From DASWJZ01 sp963805325 (GTDB lineage Bacteria; Pseudomonadota; Alphaproteobacteria; Rhizobiales; Afifellaceae): 64,000 nucleotides of DNA. The position numbers were made by a program, and so were the translations under genes. How positions within the stretch are numbered: the first letter of the stretch is position 1; every line of letters begins with the position of its first letter. The notes below the pieces were generated by a model. The model had not been told where the DNA came from. It made no database searches and saw only the letters and a list, made by a program, of their open reading frames with translations. Location: assembly GCA_963805325.1 (NCBI GenBank), contig CAWDTS010000008.1, forward strand, positions 1-64,000, given 5' to 3'. This document shows positions 63,831 through 64,000 of this stretch, piece by piece.

Positions 63831-63876
63831 CGAAGCTATAGCGAAAATAAACGAAGATCAAGCGAAGATGGACGAA
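63831..63876 (-). promoter_or_regulatory. Helically phased CGAA array, putative GlpR operator
   Basis: On the plus strand CGAA begins at 63831, 63842, 63852, 63863 and 63873, spacings 11, 10, 11 and 10. On the minus (coding) strand these are TTCG repeats in contexts such as CTTCGTTT and TTTCGCT. DeoR-family GlpR regulators bind direct repeats of this TTTCG type. The array ends 24 bases before the glpD ATG and overlaps the last codons of glpR. Confidence 0.6.
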
Positions 63877-64000
63877 ATTTCCGCGCCAGAGTCCTCGGCG
63901 CCGAGGGCCTCGATAAGCTCAACCCCGCTGTCGATGCAGATGCGGCGTATCCCCTCCGGCTCGCAGTGGTCCGTCACGAAAGTCGTGACCTGCGAGATGT
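63858..64000 (-). CDS. glpR: DeoR-family glycerol repressor GlpR, C-terminal fragment
   Basis: Only the last 46 codons are present. They read ISQVTTFVTDHCEPEGIRRIC and DSGVELIEAL to TGA at 63858-63860, matching the effector-domain end of DeoR/GlpR regulators, whose C-termini carry VTD and GVELIEA-type segments. The gene continues past the right edge of the window. It lies directly upstream of glpD on the same strand, as in rhizobial glp operons, and probably represses the operon in the absence of glycerol-3-phosphate. Confidence 0.75.
   Translation of the reverse strand, partial: ISQVTTFVTDHCEPEGIRRICIDSGVELIEALGAEDSGAEISSIFA

Overview
The window looks like a chromosomal segment of a high-G+C alphaproteobacterium, most likely of the order Hyphomicrobiales (Rhizobiales). 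The evidence is the PhyR/HWE-kinase general stress module with a sigma-EcfG type promoter, a glycerol operon in the rhizobial order glpR-glpD-glpSTPQUV-glpK, a MloK1-like cyclic-nucleotide-gated K+ channel, homospermidine synthase, and a full hopanoid cluster. The assignment is inference; no 16S or other marker lies in the window.

Layout. 1-2220: end of an assimilatory sulfate-reduction operon (cysI-cysH-DUF934), then a VapBC toxin-antitoxin pair with a palindromic operator. 2221-7364: homospermidine synthase, an HWE histidine kinase and phyR on the minus strand, with zwf divergent from phyR. 7365-12203: a putative Gabija defence island (gajA, gajB) with an HTH protein, bracketed by palindromic repeat arrays. 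12204-18340: a LysE-type exporter, then central carbon genes pfp, edd, eda, pgi, which with zwf form a nearly complete Entner-Doudoroff set. 18341-19643: an atypical Cys-type tRNA, a hydroxypyruvate isomerase homologue and an unexplained chain of stem-loops. 19644-30195: cobalamin (corrin ring) genes cbiX, cobH, cobL, cobI, a cbiG-cobJ fusion, cobM, cobB, cobA, cbiD, cobK. 30255-37592: NYN/OST-HTH protein, GATase, TerB-like protein, MATE exporter, K+ channel, glycogen phosphorylase. 37908-54626: isoprenoid and hopanoid island dxs, hpnB, hpnC, hpnD, hpnE, shc, hpnG, then (minus) hpnH, ispH, a DUF2141 protein, hpnA, hpnN, then ispA (plus). 54642-64000: the glycerol uptake and catabolism operon on the minus strand, ending in the C-terminus of its repressor glpR.

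How the genes work together. The hopanoid island joins MEP-pathway enzymes (dxs, ispH) and FPP synthase (ispA) to squalene synthesis (hpnCDE), cyclisation (shc), side-chain extension (hpnH, hpnG), head-group genes (hpnA, hpnB) and hopanoid export (hpnN). The glycerol operon imports glycerol by an ABC transporter with two different ATPases, phosphorylates it (GlpK) and oxidises it (GlpD).

Quality note. At least fourteen conserved genes carry single-base frame breaks (cysI, cysH, DUF934, vapB, vapC, zwf, gajA, pfp, cobH, cobL, hpnE, shc, hpnN, glpV), and cobB breaks frame at a repeat. Sequence on both sides of each break still matches the family, so most are probably sequencing or assembly indels rather than gene decay. 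Coordinates of such genes span the whole reconstructed gene.
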